A program made the position numbers and the translations under genes. A DNA stretch of 5,996 nt from an uncultured Flavonifractor sp. (GTDB lineage Bacteria > Bacillota > Clostridia > Oscillospirales > Oscillospiraceae): NCBI GenBank assembly GCA_947384055.1, contig CANDFO010000102.1, forward strand, positions 1 to 5,996, given 5' to 3'. Of this stretch, positions 1 through 5,672 are shown piece after piece; the first letter of the stretch is position 1, and each line of letters opens with the position of its first letter. The notes beneath the pieces were generated by a model. The model was not told the DNA's origin, searched no databases, and saw only the letters and a program-made list of their open reading frames with translations.

Positions 1-399
1 GCGGCTTGGCTGCATGATATTGCTTCTATTACGGATTATAGTCTCTATGAACTTCACCATATCCATGGGGCAGAAATGGCCTATCATATTCTAAATGAAT
101 ATGGTTATGATGATAAAAAGATTGCTTTGGTGCAAAAGTGTATCAAAAATCACAGAGGGAGTATCCGTTTGGAGAAAACCAGCCTTGAAGAATTATGTGT
201 TGCCGACGCCGATGCGATCTCACACTTTGACAGTGTGCCGAGTCTTTTATATTTGGCATACGTTCAAAAAAATATGGGAATGGAAGAAGGCAAGACATTT
301 GTAAAAGACAAGTTGACGAGAAGTTTTCAAAAACTATCTGCTGCAAGCAAAGAACATTATCAAGATAAGTTTGAAAAAGTCATGGAAGTTTTAGGTTAA
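1..399 (+). CDS. HD-domain phosphohydrolase, C-terminal part (5' end outside window)
   Basis: The reading frame is open from base 1 and ends with TAA at 397-399, giving 132 visible residues; the true start lies upstream. The visible part begins with AAWLHDIA, the His-Asp pair that names the HD superfamily of metal-dependent phosphohydrolases. It is followed by a second histidine cluster (HHIHGAE, about residues 19-25), another histidine in KNHRGS (about 50-55) and an Asp-rich ADADAISHFDS segment (about 68-78). This order of H, HD, H, H and D residues is what the HD fold uses to bind its metals. HD proteins cleave phosphate esters or nucleotides; the substrate here cannot be told. An internal ATG at 76 would remove the HD pair, so it is not the start. 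Base composition is about 39% GC by hand count over the first 360 bases, far below everything on the - strand, which suggests a different origin. The gene converges on the - strand cluster. Confidence 0.82.
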   Translation, partial: AAWLHDIASITDYSLYELHHIHGAEMAYHILNEYGYDDKKIALVQKCIKNHRGSIRLEKTSLEELCVADADAISHFDSVPSLLYLAYVQKNMGMEEGKTFVKDKLTRSFQKLSAASKEHYQDKFEKVMEVLG

Positions 400-469
400 C
401 GACTTCAAGTTTATTGTTCTGTCCCGCAGACATTTTCCCCGAAAGTATCATAGTGGGTTACACGGTAAA

Positions 470-510
470 AAGGACAAGGTAAACCATCATGGTCGGCCTT
501 GCCCTTAATT
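470..510 (+). terminator. Probable intrinsic terminator of the HD-domain gene
   Basis: The left arm, 470-486, pairs with the right arm, 490-506, around a three-base loop (TCA, 487-489). The outer part AAGGxCAAGG/CCTTGxCCTT and the inner ACCA/TGGT are separated by a short internal mismatch. The stem ends in CCCTT and runs into AATTT, a modest U-rich tail. It lies about 70 bases after the HD stop codon and is the first good hairpin in that direction. The weak U-tract limits confidence. Confidence 0.55.
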
Positions 511-529
511 TCCTTATGAGGGCTTGACC

Positions 530-585
530 TTCCGCGCCGTTCCAGTGCCCTGCGGTTTAAACAGGTGCGGAAGAAGGGCGCGGAA
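530..585. repeat. Inverted repeat with 9-bp arms
   Basis: TTCCGCGCC at 530-538 is perfectly complementary to GGCGCGGAA at 577-585, enclosing 38 bases that include the palindrome GTTTAAAC. There is no U-tract after the right arm (it continues CCCGCTAAAATAC), so this is not a typical terminator. The function is unknown. Confidence 0.5.
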
Positions 586-598
586 CCCGCTAAAATAC

Positions 599-632
599 AA
601 AGGGGCCAGGGAAGCAATTCCTCGGCCCCTTT
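599..632. terminator. Bidirectional terminator-like hairpin (repeat copy 1)
   Basis: AAAGGGGCC (599-607) pairs with GGCCCCTTT (624-632). After one A-C mismatch a further five pairs (609-613 with 618-622) close a GCAA tetraloop of the GNRA type. On the - strand the stem is followed by TTTGTATTTT, a reasonable U-tract, so it may end the - strand cluster that stops at 969. On the + strand the tail is only TTTA. It is nearly identical to the hairpin at 834-866. Confidence 0.6.
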
Positions 633-636
633 ACTG
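601..636. repeat. GNRA-hairpin repeat, copy 1 (copy 2 at 834-870)
   Basis: Bases 601-636 align with 834-870. The shared layout is AGGGGCC, a GGGAA arm, a GNAA loop, a TTCC arm, then GGCCC and a T-run. Only a handful of substitutions and one length change in the C/T run separate the copies. Several changes keep the stem paired. The copies are 233 bases apart in the same orientation. TGTCGAAAAA follows copy 1 (635-644) and also occurs ahead of copy 2 (798-807). Confidence 0.6.
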
Positions 637-671
637 TCGAAAAACTTCCCCCACGGGAAAGCCTCGCAGAG

Positions 672-695
672 TTTTGCCGCCCGGGGGCGGCAAAA
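672..695. repeat. Perfect hairpin TTTTGCCGCC / GGCGGCAAAA
   Basis: The 10-bp arms at 672-681 and 686-695 are exactly complementary around a CGGG loop. The T-run is on the 5' side and the A-run on the 3' side on both strands, the reverse of an intrinsic terminator, so it should not terminate in either direction. Confidence 0.55.
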
Positions 696-709
696 TAAAG
701 TCAAAACCG

Positions 710-742
710 GTCATTTTCGGGGACATGTGCCTCGAAAATGAC
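710..742. repeat. Inverted repeat GTCATTTTCG / CGAAAATGAC
   Basis: The 10-bp perfect arms at 710-719 and 733-742 extend inward by a G-T and two G-C pairs to leave a seven-base loop ACATGTG, itself containing the palindrome ACATGT. There is no U-tract after it. It could be a protein-binding dyad or a palindromic repeat; the sequence does not decide. Confidence 0.5.
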
Positions 743-748
743 ACTTCT

Positions 749-788
749 CGGCCTGCAAGTGTGCCCAAAGGGTGCGCGCGGCAGGCCG
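749..788. repeat. Inverted repeat CGGCCTGC / GCAGGCCG with inner stem
   Basis: The outer 8-bp arms at 749-756 and 781-788 match perfectly. After a small internal loop, an inner helix (759-766 with 770-777, several G-T pairs) closes an AAA loop. It follows directly on the 710-742 hairpin and precedes the 796-830 hairpin, so three structures are stacked head to tail. Confidence 0.5.
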
Positions 789-795
789 TATCTCT

Positions 796-830
796 TTTGT
801 CGAAAAAGGCCAGAGGCCTTTTTCGACAGG
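796..830. terminator. Symmetrical A-tract/T-tract hairpin, possible bidirectional terminator
   Basis: GTCGAAAAAGGCC (799-811) is perfectly complementary to GGCCTTTTTCGAC (815-827) around an AGA loop, with a few weaker pairs extending outward to 796/830. The inner GGCC stem with A5 before and T5 after looks like a short bidirectional terminator on either strand, although the T-run is inside the longer palindrome. It could instead be a mobile palindromic repeat. Confidence 0.45.
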
Positions 831-833
831 CTC

Positions 834-866
834 AGGGGCCGGGGAAGAAATTCCCCGGCCCTTTTA
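834..866 (+). terminator. Intrinsic terminator hairpin (repeat copy 2)
   Basis: GGGCCGGGGAA (836-846) pairs without mismatch with TTCCCCGGCCC (851-861) around a GAAA tetraloop. It is followed at once by TTTTA on the + strand, the classic rho-independent layout. It would end + strand transcription and protect the convergent - strand genes from read-through. On the - strand there is no U-tract. Confidence 0.7.
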
Positions 867-884
867 TCTGCGTAAGCCTCCTGA

Positions 885-917
885 CAGTTGTCTCCCATGC
901 TTTTTAGGCCACAACTG
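885..917. repeat. Weak inverted repeat CAGTTGT / ACAACTG
   Basis: The 7-bp arms at 885-891 and 911-917 enclose 19 bases without obvious inner pairing. It lies about 50 bases past the stop of the - strand cluster but has no U-tract, so a terminator role is not supported. Confidence 0.3.
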
Positions 918-926
918 CCCGGAGCG

Positions 927-948
927 TTTTTTACGGTATTTTTTACGG
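927..948. repeat. Short tandem repeat, two copies of TTTTTTACGG
   Basis: TTTTTTACGG occurs at 927-936 and again at 939-948, a 12-base period. It is flanked by the near-repeats CGGAGCG (920-926) and CGGGAGCG (949-956). It is just downstream of the - strand stop codon at 969. Confidence 0.5.
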
Positions 949-968
949 CGGGAGCGTTCTTGCAGCCA

Positions 969-2207
969 TTACAACAGAATCAGACCGTACTTCCTGCTCA
1001 TCTCCGTCAGAAACTCCGGCTCCAGGTCCCCGGTGCCATCCCAGAAAGCCCGGCCCTGGTAGAGGCGCAGAGCCCGTTCCAGCAGTTCGGGCACGTCGGA
1101 AAACAGGCACAGGGCATCCTGCACCGCATATTGATTTTCTGAGAAAATGTCCAGGTCGTCCTCTTCCAGCACCGCGATTTTCAGCGCCCCCTGCGGGGCG
1201 TTTTCCTCCGCCTCCAGAATGTCCTCCAGCAGGTTGGGACCGCACGCGATGGTCTCCCCCACGTCCACGTCGGGGGTAATAAACCGGGCCTCCCGCTCGC
1301 TGGCGCAGGGAATGACATCCGGGTCCTGCCTGGGGGCGGACAGGTTGGAAAACAGCACCTGGGACAGGGCCCGTTTCAGCGCCGCAATATATTCCGGACC
1401 GGCGCCGCAGCAGCCGCCGAACATGCGCACTCCGGCGTAGGCGAAAGCGGGCACAAAAGAGGCGAATTCCCCCGGCAGATAGGGATGGGCGGATTTTCCC
1501 TCTGCGCCCGGCAGTCCCGCGCTGGGCTTGGCAATCAGAGGGATCTGGGCATAGGGGGCCATCCGCCGGAACTGCTCCAGCATCCCGGCGGGCCCTTCGC
1601 AGCAGTTGAGCCCGAACGCGGATACGCCCATTCCCTGCATGACGATCAGCGCGGCCAGCACGTCGGTTCCGGCGGGCGTCCGGCCGTTTGCGTCGCATGT
1701 AAACGTGACCCATATGGGTTTCTCCGAAACGGCTTTGCAGGCCAGTACCGCGGCGCGGGCCTCGTACATAGCCGTCATTGTCTCCACGACGAACAGGTCC
1801 ACCCCCGCGCCCTCCAGAGCGGCGGCCTGCTGGGTATAGATCTCCACCAGCTCCTCAAAGCTGCTCTTTCCAAAGGGGGCTATGGACAATCCTGTGGGGG
1901 CCAGGTCTCCGGCCACCCGCGCGCGGCCCTGAGCGGCCTGCCGGGAGAGCTCCGTCAGGCGGCGGTTCAGCTCCGCTGTCCGCGCCTCCAGGCCGTGCCT
2001 GCGCAGAGAAGCCCGGTTTGCCCCAAAGGTTGGGGCCAGCAGCACCTGGCTGCCGGCGGACACATAGTCCCGCTGGAGCTCCAGCAGAGCATCCGGGTGC
2101 TCCAGCACCCAGGCCTCGGTACAGGCCCCGCGGGGCATTCCCCGCCGGTACAGCTCCGTACCCGAAGCGCCGTCCAGCAGGATGGGGGGTAAGGGAATGG
2201 TATCCAT
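969..2207 (-). CDS. Homocysteine S-methyltransferase family protein with degenerate C-terminal extension
   Basis: The 412-residue product begins MDTIPLPPILLDGASGTEL, the typical first strand of the zinc-dependent Hcy-methyltransferase barrel. The zinc ligands are visible: GLNCCEGP (Cys202, perhaps Cys203) and GGCC (Cys266, Cys267). APTFGANR (58-65) and VAGDLAPTG (98-106) are also family-typical. The family moves a methyl group onto homocysteine to make methionine, using S-methylmethionine, SAM, betaine or, in MetH, methyl-cobalamin; the donor here is unknown. Stand-alone enzymes are usually about 300-330 residues. The extra tail (about 290-412) resembles the middle of the MetH pterin-binding domain but lacks its ERINPTG-type motif. 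I chose the ATG at 2207 because the conserved domain starts there and GGAGG (2224-2220) lies 12 bases upstream; an ATG at 2231 and a TTG at 2234 have no ribosome-binding site. The gene follows the dus gene after 107 bases, possibly in the same transcript. Confidence 0.85.
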   Translation of the reverse strand: MDTIPLPPILLDGASGTELYRRGMPRGACTEAWVLEHPDALLELQRDYVSAGSQVLLAPTFGANRASLRRHGLEARTAELNRRLTELSRQAAQGRARVAGDLAPTGLSIAPFGKSSFEELVEIYTQQAAALEGAGVDLFVVETMTAMYEARAAVLACKAVSEKPIWVTFTCDANGRTPAGTDVLAALIVMQGMGVSAFGLNCCEGPAGMLEQFRRMAPYAQIPLIAKPSAGLPGAEGKSAHPYLPGEFASFVPAFAYAGVRMFGGCCGAGPEYIAALKRALSQVLFSNLSAPRQDPDVIPCASEREARFITPDVDVGETIACGPNLLEDILEAEENAPQGALKIAVLEEDDLDIFSENQYAVQDALCLFSDVPELLERALRLYQGRAFWDGTGDLEPEFLTEMSRKYGLILL

Positions 2208-2219
2208 TCTTATTCCGTG

Positions 2220-2224
2220 CCTCC
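2220..2224 (-). promoter_or_regulatory. Ribosome-binding site of the homocysteine methyltransferase gene
   Basis: GGAGG on the - strand, 12 bases before the ATG at 2207. The spacing is longer than ideal, but this is the only purine-rich match nearby and it lies downstream of the alternative starts at 2231 and 2234, which argues for the inner start. Confidence 0.5.
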
Positions 2225-2314
2225 AAATCATCAAACTTGATAAAATTCCGGGAGCCTGTTCCGCACCTCAAATATACGCAAAGAGACGCTGAGCAGGCGC
2301 TGAGAGCCGCCAAT

Positions 2315-3343
2315 TCAGGAACCCGGCTCCTGCTCCAGTATCCACCGGCTGTCGGTTCCCGGCGCCGGCCCCGTTCCCGCATCGATCCGCCAGACCTCCG
2401 AGGCATCCGCCTCCAGGGGTAGGGTGCGGAAGAGCTCCGCTGTCACAGCCTCGTACTGGCCGGGGTCCCGTGCCTTCCGCAGGGCTTTGGCCAGCCGTTC
2501 TCCGCCCCGGAAGAGCCCTATATGATAGGACCAGAGCTCTTTCATCCGCAGCATGGCGTTGCGGCGGCTGTCAAAGTCCCGGCAGTAGCCCTCATACAGC
2601 CTGTCGTGAAATTCCCGCAGCTCTGCCCGTTCCGCCGCCGGTCCGCCCTTGAGCTTGCGGAACAAGGCCGGGTCCGCCGCCGCGCCGCGCCCTGCCATAA
2701 CCGCGTTTATCTTTGGGAAGCGTGCCGCGAGCGCCGCCGCGTCTCCGGTGGTGACGATATCGCCATTGTAGCAGACGGGAAAGGGGCAGCCCTCCACTGC
2801 GGGAGCGGCCGCGTTCAGGCGGGGGCGTCCCTTATAAAAATCCGTTCGCACCCGGGGGTGAATGATCAGCTCCGCTATGGGATAGCGTCTGTACAGCTCC
2901 AGCAGAGGGCCAAACTCCTCCGGCTCCGTCAGGCCCAGGCGGGTTTTCACGCTCACCGACACCGGGGCGGCGGCAAACACTTTGTCCAGAAACCGCTCCA
3001 GCTCCTGGGGGCGCCCCAGAAGCCCCGCCCCCTTCCCTTTGGCCACGACCGTCCCCGAGGGACACCCCAGGTTCAGATTGACCTCCCGATAGCCCATGGA
3101 TGCCAGCTCTCCCGCCGCCCAGAGGAAATCCTCCGGATTCCGGGCGAGCAGCTGGGGCACCGCGGGTACGCCGCGGTTGTGCTCCGGCAGCAGTCCGGTC
3201 AGCTCCCGGCGGGTGAAGGTGTGGTCCTGCCGGGGGGAGACAAAGGGCATAAAGTATTTGTCCGCTCCGGGGAAGCACGCCCAATGGGTGCGGCGGTAGC
3301 GGCAGCCTGTAATCCCCTCCATGGGGGCAAAATAGCAAACCAA
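2315..3343 (-). CDS. tRNA-dihydrouridine synthase (Dus family)
   Basis: This is a 342-residue flavoenzyme that reduces specific uridines in tRNA to dihydrouridine with FMN and NADPH in the cytoplasm. The N-terminal VCYFAPMEGIT (2-12) is the first strand of the Dus TIM barrel. NLGCPSGTVVAKGKGAGLL (91-109) carries the catalytic cysteine (Cys94). SVKTRLG (131-137) supplies the conserved lysine and IIHPR (160-164) the conserved histidine. CYNGDI (191-196) and AGRG (217-220) form the FMN-phosphate site. Length is normal for the family. The start is TTG at 3343: AGGAGG sits six bases upstream, the conserved strand begins right after it, and the next in-frame ATG (codon 8) would cut into APMEG. The gene lies 39 bases after glgX, so the two are probably cotranscribed; a functional link is not evident. 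The sequence does not settle which Dus subgroup it belongs to, so no symbol is given. Confidence 0.93.
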   Translation of the reverse strand: MVCYFAPMEGITGCRYRRTHWACFPGADKYFMPFVSPRQDHTFTRRELTGLLPEHNRGVPAVPQLLARNPEDFLWAAGELASMGYREVNLNLGCPSGTVVAKGKGAGLLGRPQELERFLDKVFAAAPVSVSVKTRLGLTEPEEFGPLLELYRRYPIAELIIHPRVRTDFYKGRPRLNAAAPAVEGCPFPVCYNGDIVTTGDAAALAARFPKINAVMAGRGAAADPALFRKLKGGPAAERAELREFHDRLYEGYCRDFDSRRNAMLRMKELWSYHIGLFRGGERLAKALRKARDPGQYEAVTAELFRTLPLEADASEVWRIDAGTGPAPGTDSRWILEQEPGS

Positions 3344-3349
3344 GGGCTT

Positions 3350-3355
3350 CCTCCT
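3350..3355 (-). promoter_or_regulatory. Ribosome-binding site fixing the TTG start of the dus gene
   Basis: AGGAGG on the - strand, six bases before TTG at 3343, within a longer purine-rich run (AGGAGAGGAGGAAG). The optimal spacing and the absence of a usable ATG support the rare start codon. Confidence 0.8.
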
Positions 3356-3382
3356 CTCCTGACGGCGGCGTGCCCGGCCCCG

Positions 3383-5506
3383 TTAGCCGGCCGTGAACAC
3401 CATCACGCTCCGACTGTGGATCCGGAAGGCGGCTTCTGTCTGGGGGCGGGGCCGCTGCTCCGCCTGCCAGGTGTCCGCCGCCAGCTCCCAGCACATGGAG
3501 GCGGGCAGCGCAGGCAGCGTGACCGTCAAATCCTCCCACCAGGCGTTGGAGGCCACATAGATCAGCTGGGAGCCCTGGTCCCGCTCCCATCCGGCGAAAA
3601 GGACCCCCACATAGTGCTCGTGACTGGCAAAGGACTCCGTGTGCCCGGGCGTTACACCGTGGAAGCTCACGTCGGGGAAACCGCAGGCTCCGCCGCTCAG
3701 GTTGGCCCGCAGCAGACGGTGTCTCTTGCGCAGGGCGATCATATACCGGAAAAATTCAAACATATCCCGGTTGCGCTCCAGCAGGGACCAGTCCAGCCAG
3801 GAGATGATATTGTCCTGACAATAGGCGTTGTTGTTGCCAAACTGGGTGTTGCAGAATTCGTCCCCGGCCAGAAACATGGGGATACCCCGGCTGCACATCA
3901 GCAGGGCGAAGGCGTTGCGCACCATCCGCCGCCGCAGCTCCAGAACAGCCGGGTCGCCGGTCTCTCCCTCCGCGCCGCAGTTCCAGCTGTTGTTGTCGTT
4001 GGCCCCGTCGGTGTTGTTCCAGCCGTTTTTCTCGTTGTGTTTGCAGTTATAGCTGAACAGGTCCCACATGGTAAATCCGTCGTGACAGGTGATGAAATTC
4101 ACCGAGGCGTTCTTGCGGCGGCTGGCCTCGTACAGGTCCAGGGAGCCTGCGATTCGCTGGACCGCCGCCTGCGCCATGCCGCTGTCCCCTTTCAGGTAGC
4201 GGCGCAGGTCGTCCCGGTAGCGGCCGTTCCACTCCGCCCAGCGGTTCCAGGCGGGGAATGTGCCCACCTGATAGAGCCCCCCCGCGTCCCAGGCCTCGGC
4301 AATGAGCTTTACATCCCCCAGAATGGGGTCGAAGGCCAGCGCCTGGAGCAGGGGAGGCTCCCGCATGGGGGTGCCGTCTTCATTGCGCCCCAGAATGGAG
4401 GCCAGGTCGAAGCGGAACCCGTCCACCCGGTAGGCCGTGACCCAGTAGCGCAGACAGTCCACAATCATCTGGTGGACGATGGGGTGGTTGCAGTTGAGGG
4501 TATTGCCGCAGCCGCTGAAGTTGTAATAGTGCCCGTCGGGGGTAAGCAGGTAATAGATATTGTTGTCAAACCCCTTGAAGGAGAAAAAGGGCCCCCGCTC
4601 GTCCCCCTCCGCCGTATGGTTGAACACCACGTCCAGGTAGACCTCAATGCCGTTCTGCTTGCAGGCGCAGATCAGGTCCTTGAGCTCGTTGCCCTCCCGG
4701 TTGTACTCCACGCTGGCGGAATAGCTGGTATTGGGGGCAAAAAAGCTCACGGTGCTGTAGCCCCAGTAATTGCAGAGAGTCTGCCCGTCCACTTCCCGGC
4801 GGTCCTGGAGCTCGTCGAACTCAAAAATGGGCATCAGCTCGATGGCGTTGACCCCCAGCTCCAGCAGATAGGGCAGCTTTTCCTTCAGACCTGCGAAAGT
4901 GCCGGGGTGGGTCACTCCGGAGGAGCTGTGCTTGGTGAACCCCCGCACATGGAGCTCATAGATGATCAGGTCCTCCATGGGAATAAGCGGCTGAGGCATA
5001 TCCTTCCAGTCAAAGTCGTCCTTGACCACCCGGGCCTTGTAATGCTGTCCGCCGGAGGCGCTCTCTCCCCAGCGGCTCTGGCCTGTAACCGCCTTGGCGT
5101 AGGGGTCCAGCAGATACCGCCTGCGGTCGAACACCAGTCCCCGGCTGGGGTCGTAGGGGCCGTCCACACGGTAGGCGTATTCGAACTCCTCAATGTTCAG
5201 CTTGAACACAATCATGGAGTACACGTTGCCGATGCGGTAGTGCTCCGGGAAAGGGATTACCGCAAAAGGCTCTGCCTCGGTCCGGTGGAACAGGAGCAGC
5301 TCAATGGCGGTGGCCCCGCGGGAGTGGACGGTAAAGTTCACTCCGCCGGGGATAGCGGTGGCCCCGTTGATTTCATAGAAGCCCGGGCGGATATCAAACC
5401 CGCACACGTGATTCAGGGGAACCAGGTGGATGGTTCTGGGGAGGCTCACCTTTGCGGCCTCCACTTCCCCGGTCCGGCCGGGGGCGGGGGTGGTTCCTTC
5501 GTTCAT
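3383..5506 (-). CDS. glgX: Glycogen debranching enzyme, isoamylase type (GH13)
   Basis: The 707-residue cytoplasmic enzyme hydrolyses alpha-1,6 branch points of glycogen, typically after phosphorylase has shortened the outer chains. An N-terminal CBM48-like beta-sandwich (about 35-135, ending near YRVDGPYDP) precedes a GH13 barrel that begins near IIYELHVRGFT (181-191). The four GH13 regions are intact: DVVFNHT (292-298); GFRFDLAS (363-370) with nucleophile Asp367; LIAEAWD (401-407) with acid/base Glu404; FITCHDG (471-477) with the stabiliser Asp476. The C-terminal beta domain ends near 707. Length fits GlgX/TreX enzymes (roughly 650-720). ATG at 5506 is chosen because AGGAGG lies five bases upstream; the open frame continues to 5782, but that extension crosses an inverted repeat and the antecedent kinase gene and shows no family similarity. 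There is no signal peptide. It is preceded by a structured spacer and followed by dus after 39 bases. Confidence 0.95.
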   Translation of the reverse strand: MNEGTTPAPGRTGEVEAAKVSLPRTIHLVPLNHVCGFDIRPGFYEINGATAIPGGVNFTVHSRGATAIELLLFHRTEAEPFAVIPFPEHYRIGNVYSMIVFKLNIEEFEYAYRVDGPYDPSRGLVFDRRRYLLDPYAKAVTGQSRWGESASGGQHYKARVVKDDFDWKDMPQPLIPMEDLIIYELHVRGFTKHSSSGVTHPGTFAGLKEKLPYLLELGVNAIELMPIFEFDELQDRREVDGQTLCNYWGYSTVSFFAPNTSYSASVEYNREGNELKDLICACKQNGIEVYLDVVFNHTAEGDERGPFFSFKGFDNNIYYLLTPDGHYYNFSGCGNTLNCNHPIVHQMIVDCLRYWVTAYRVDGFRFDLASILGRNEDGTPMREPPLLQALAFDPILGDVKLIAEAWDAGGLYQVGTFPAWNRWAEWNGRYRDDLRRYLKGDSGMAQAAVQRIAGSLDLYEASRRKNASVNFITCHDGFTMWDLFSYNCKHNEKNGWNNTDGANDNNSWNCGAEGETGDPAVLELRRRMVRNAFALLMCSRGIPMFLAGDEFCNTQFGNNNAYCQDNIISWLDWSLLERNRDMFEFFRYMIALRKRHRLLRANLSGGACGFPDVSFHGVTPGHTESFASHEHYVGVLFAGWERDQGSQLIYVASNAWWEDLTVTLPALPASMCWELAADTWQAEQRPRPQTEAAFRIHSRSVMVFTAG

Positions 5507-5511
5507 AACGG

Positions 5512-5517
5512 CCTCCT
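5512..5517 (-). promoter_or_regulatory. Ribosome-binding site of glgX
   Basis: AGGAGG on the - strand, five bases before ATG at 5506. It decides against the longer open frame to 5782. It overlaps AGGCCG (5514-5509), which could pair with CGGCCT at 5609-5604 in the structured leader. Confidence 0.8.
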
Positions 5518-5521
5518 CACA

Positions 5522-5633
5522 GGATGGTCCGGCGGCAGGTGTCTCCGAAAAAGGCGGAGAGATGCGCCAGGCGCGGCGGAAGGCGGGCGCAACCCACCCG
5601 TCTAGGCCGCGGCATCCTGCCTCCGGACCGTCT
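5522..5633 (-). promoter_or_regulatory. Branched inverted-repeat structure upstream of glgX (candidate structured leader or palindromic repeat)
   Basis: The closing arms 5526-5539 and 5616-5629 are complementary at 13 of 14 positions, and three or four weaker pairs extend outward. Inside, read on the - strand, are three hairpins: ACCC-type pairing of 5598-5593 with 5587-5582 (six pairs, one G-U) around TTGCG; GCGC/GCGC at 5574-5571 and 5567-5564; and TCTCCG/CGGAGA at 5560-5555 and 5547-5542. The result is a multi-branched fold ending five bases before the glgX ribosome-binding site. No known riboswitch consensus is recognised. The 24-base AT-rich patch at about 5635-5660 could hold a promoter, but no convincing -35/-10 pair is visible. 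Confidence 0.5.
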
Positions 5634-5672
5634 ATTCGCAGTAATAAAGATGTAAGAAAACAGCGGGCGGGC

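Larger units (their letters stand above)
400..968. other. Gene-free convergent intergenic region, hairpin mosaic
   Basis: This 569-base stretch lies between two converging stop codons. The open frames crossing it lack convincing ribosome-binding sites, and their peptides read straight through inverted repeats, so I call no gene. It contains at least nine inverted repeats: 470-506, 530-585, 599-632, 672-695, 710-742, 749-788, 796-830, 834-863 and 885-917. Some are terminator-like; others lack a U-tract and look more like palindromic repeat elements. Bases 400-520 are of intermediate composition, and the GC-rich character starts at about 530. Confidence 0.75.

Noticed and set aside
672..695. 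A terminator for either flanking gene
   Set aside because: The T-run precedes and the A-run follows the GC stem on both strands, the opposite of an intrinsic terminator.
635..807. A CRISPR array or regular direct-repeat array, from the repeated TGTCGAAAAA
   Set aside because: There are only two ten-base copies 163 bases apart, with no regular spacing and no repeat-length units.
524..907. A 127-codon + strand frame in the intergenic region
   Set aside because: It starts at TTG without a ribosome-binding site and reads straight through five hairpins. Its composition follows the repeats and it matches no family I know.
2208..2314. A promoter between the dus and homocysteine methyltransferase genes
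   Set aside because: TATATT and TTTTAT-like patches exist on the - strand, but none has a -35 element at suitable spacing, so I do not call a promoter.
5582..5600. A possible T-box antiterminator (GGGTGG followed by GCG on the - strand)
   Set aside because: The T-box core needs TGGNACCGCG; here the ACC is replaced by TT. There is no stem I/AG-bulge and no terminator with a U-tract, and glgX is not a typical T-box target.
2522..5605. A 1027-codon open frame on the + strand, antisense to dus and glgX
   Set aside because: It is longer than the genes it opposes, but it shows no recognisable domain and has low-complexity Val/Gly/Pro-rich composition. The - strand frames carry full sets of catalytic motifs. 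Long antisense frames are expected in GC-rich DNA where third positions lack A/T and stops are rare.
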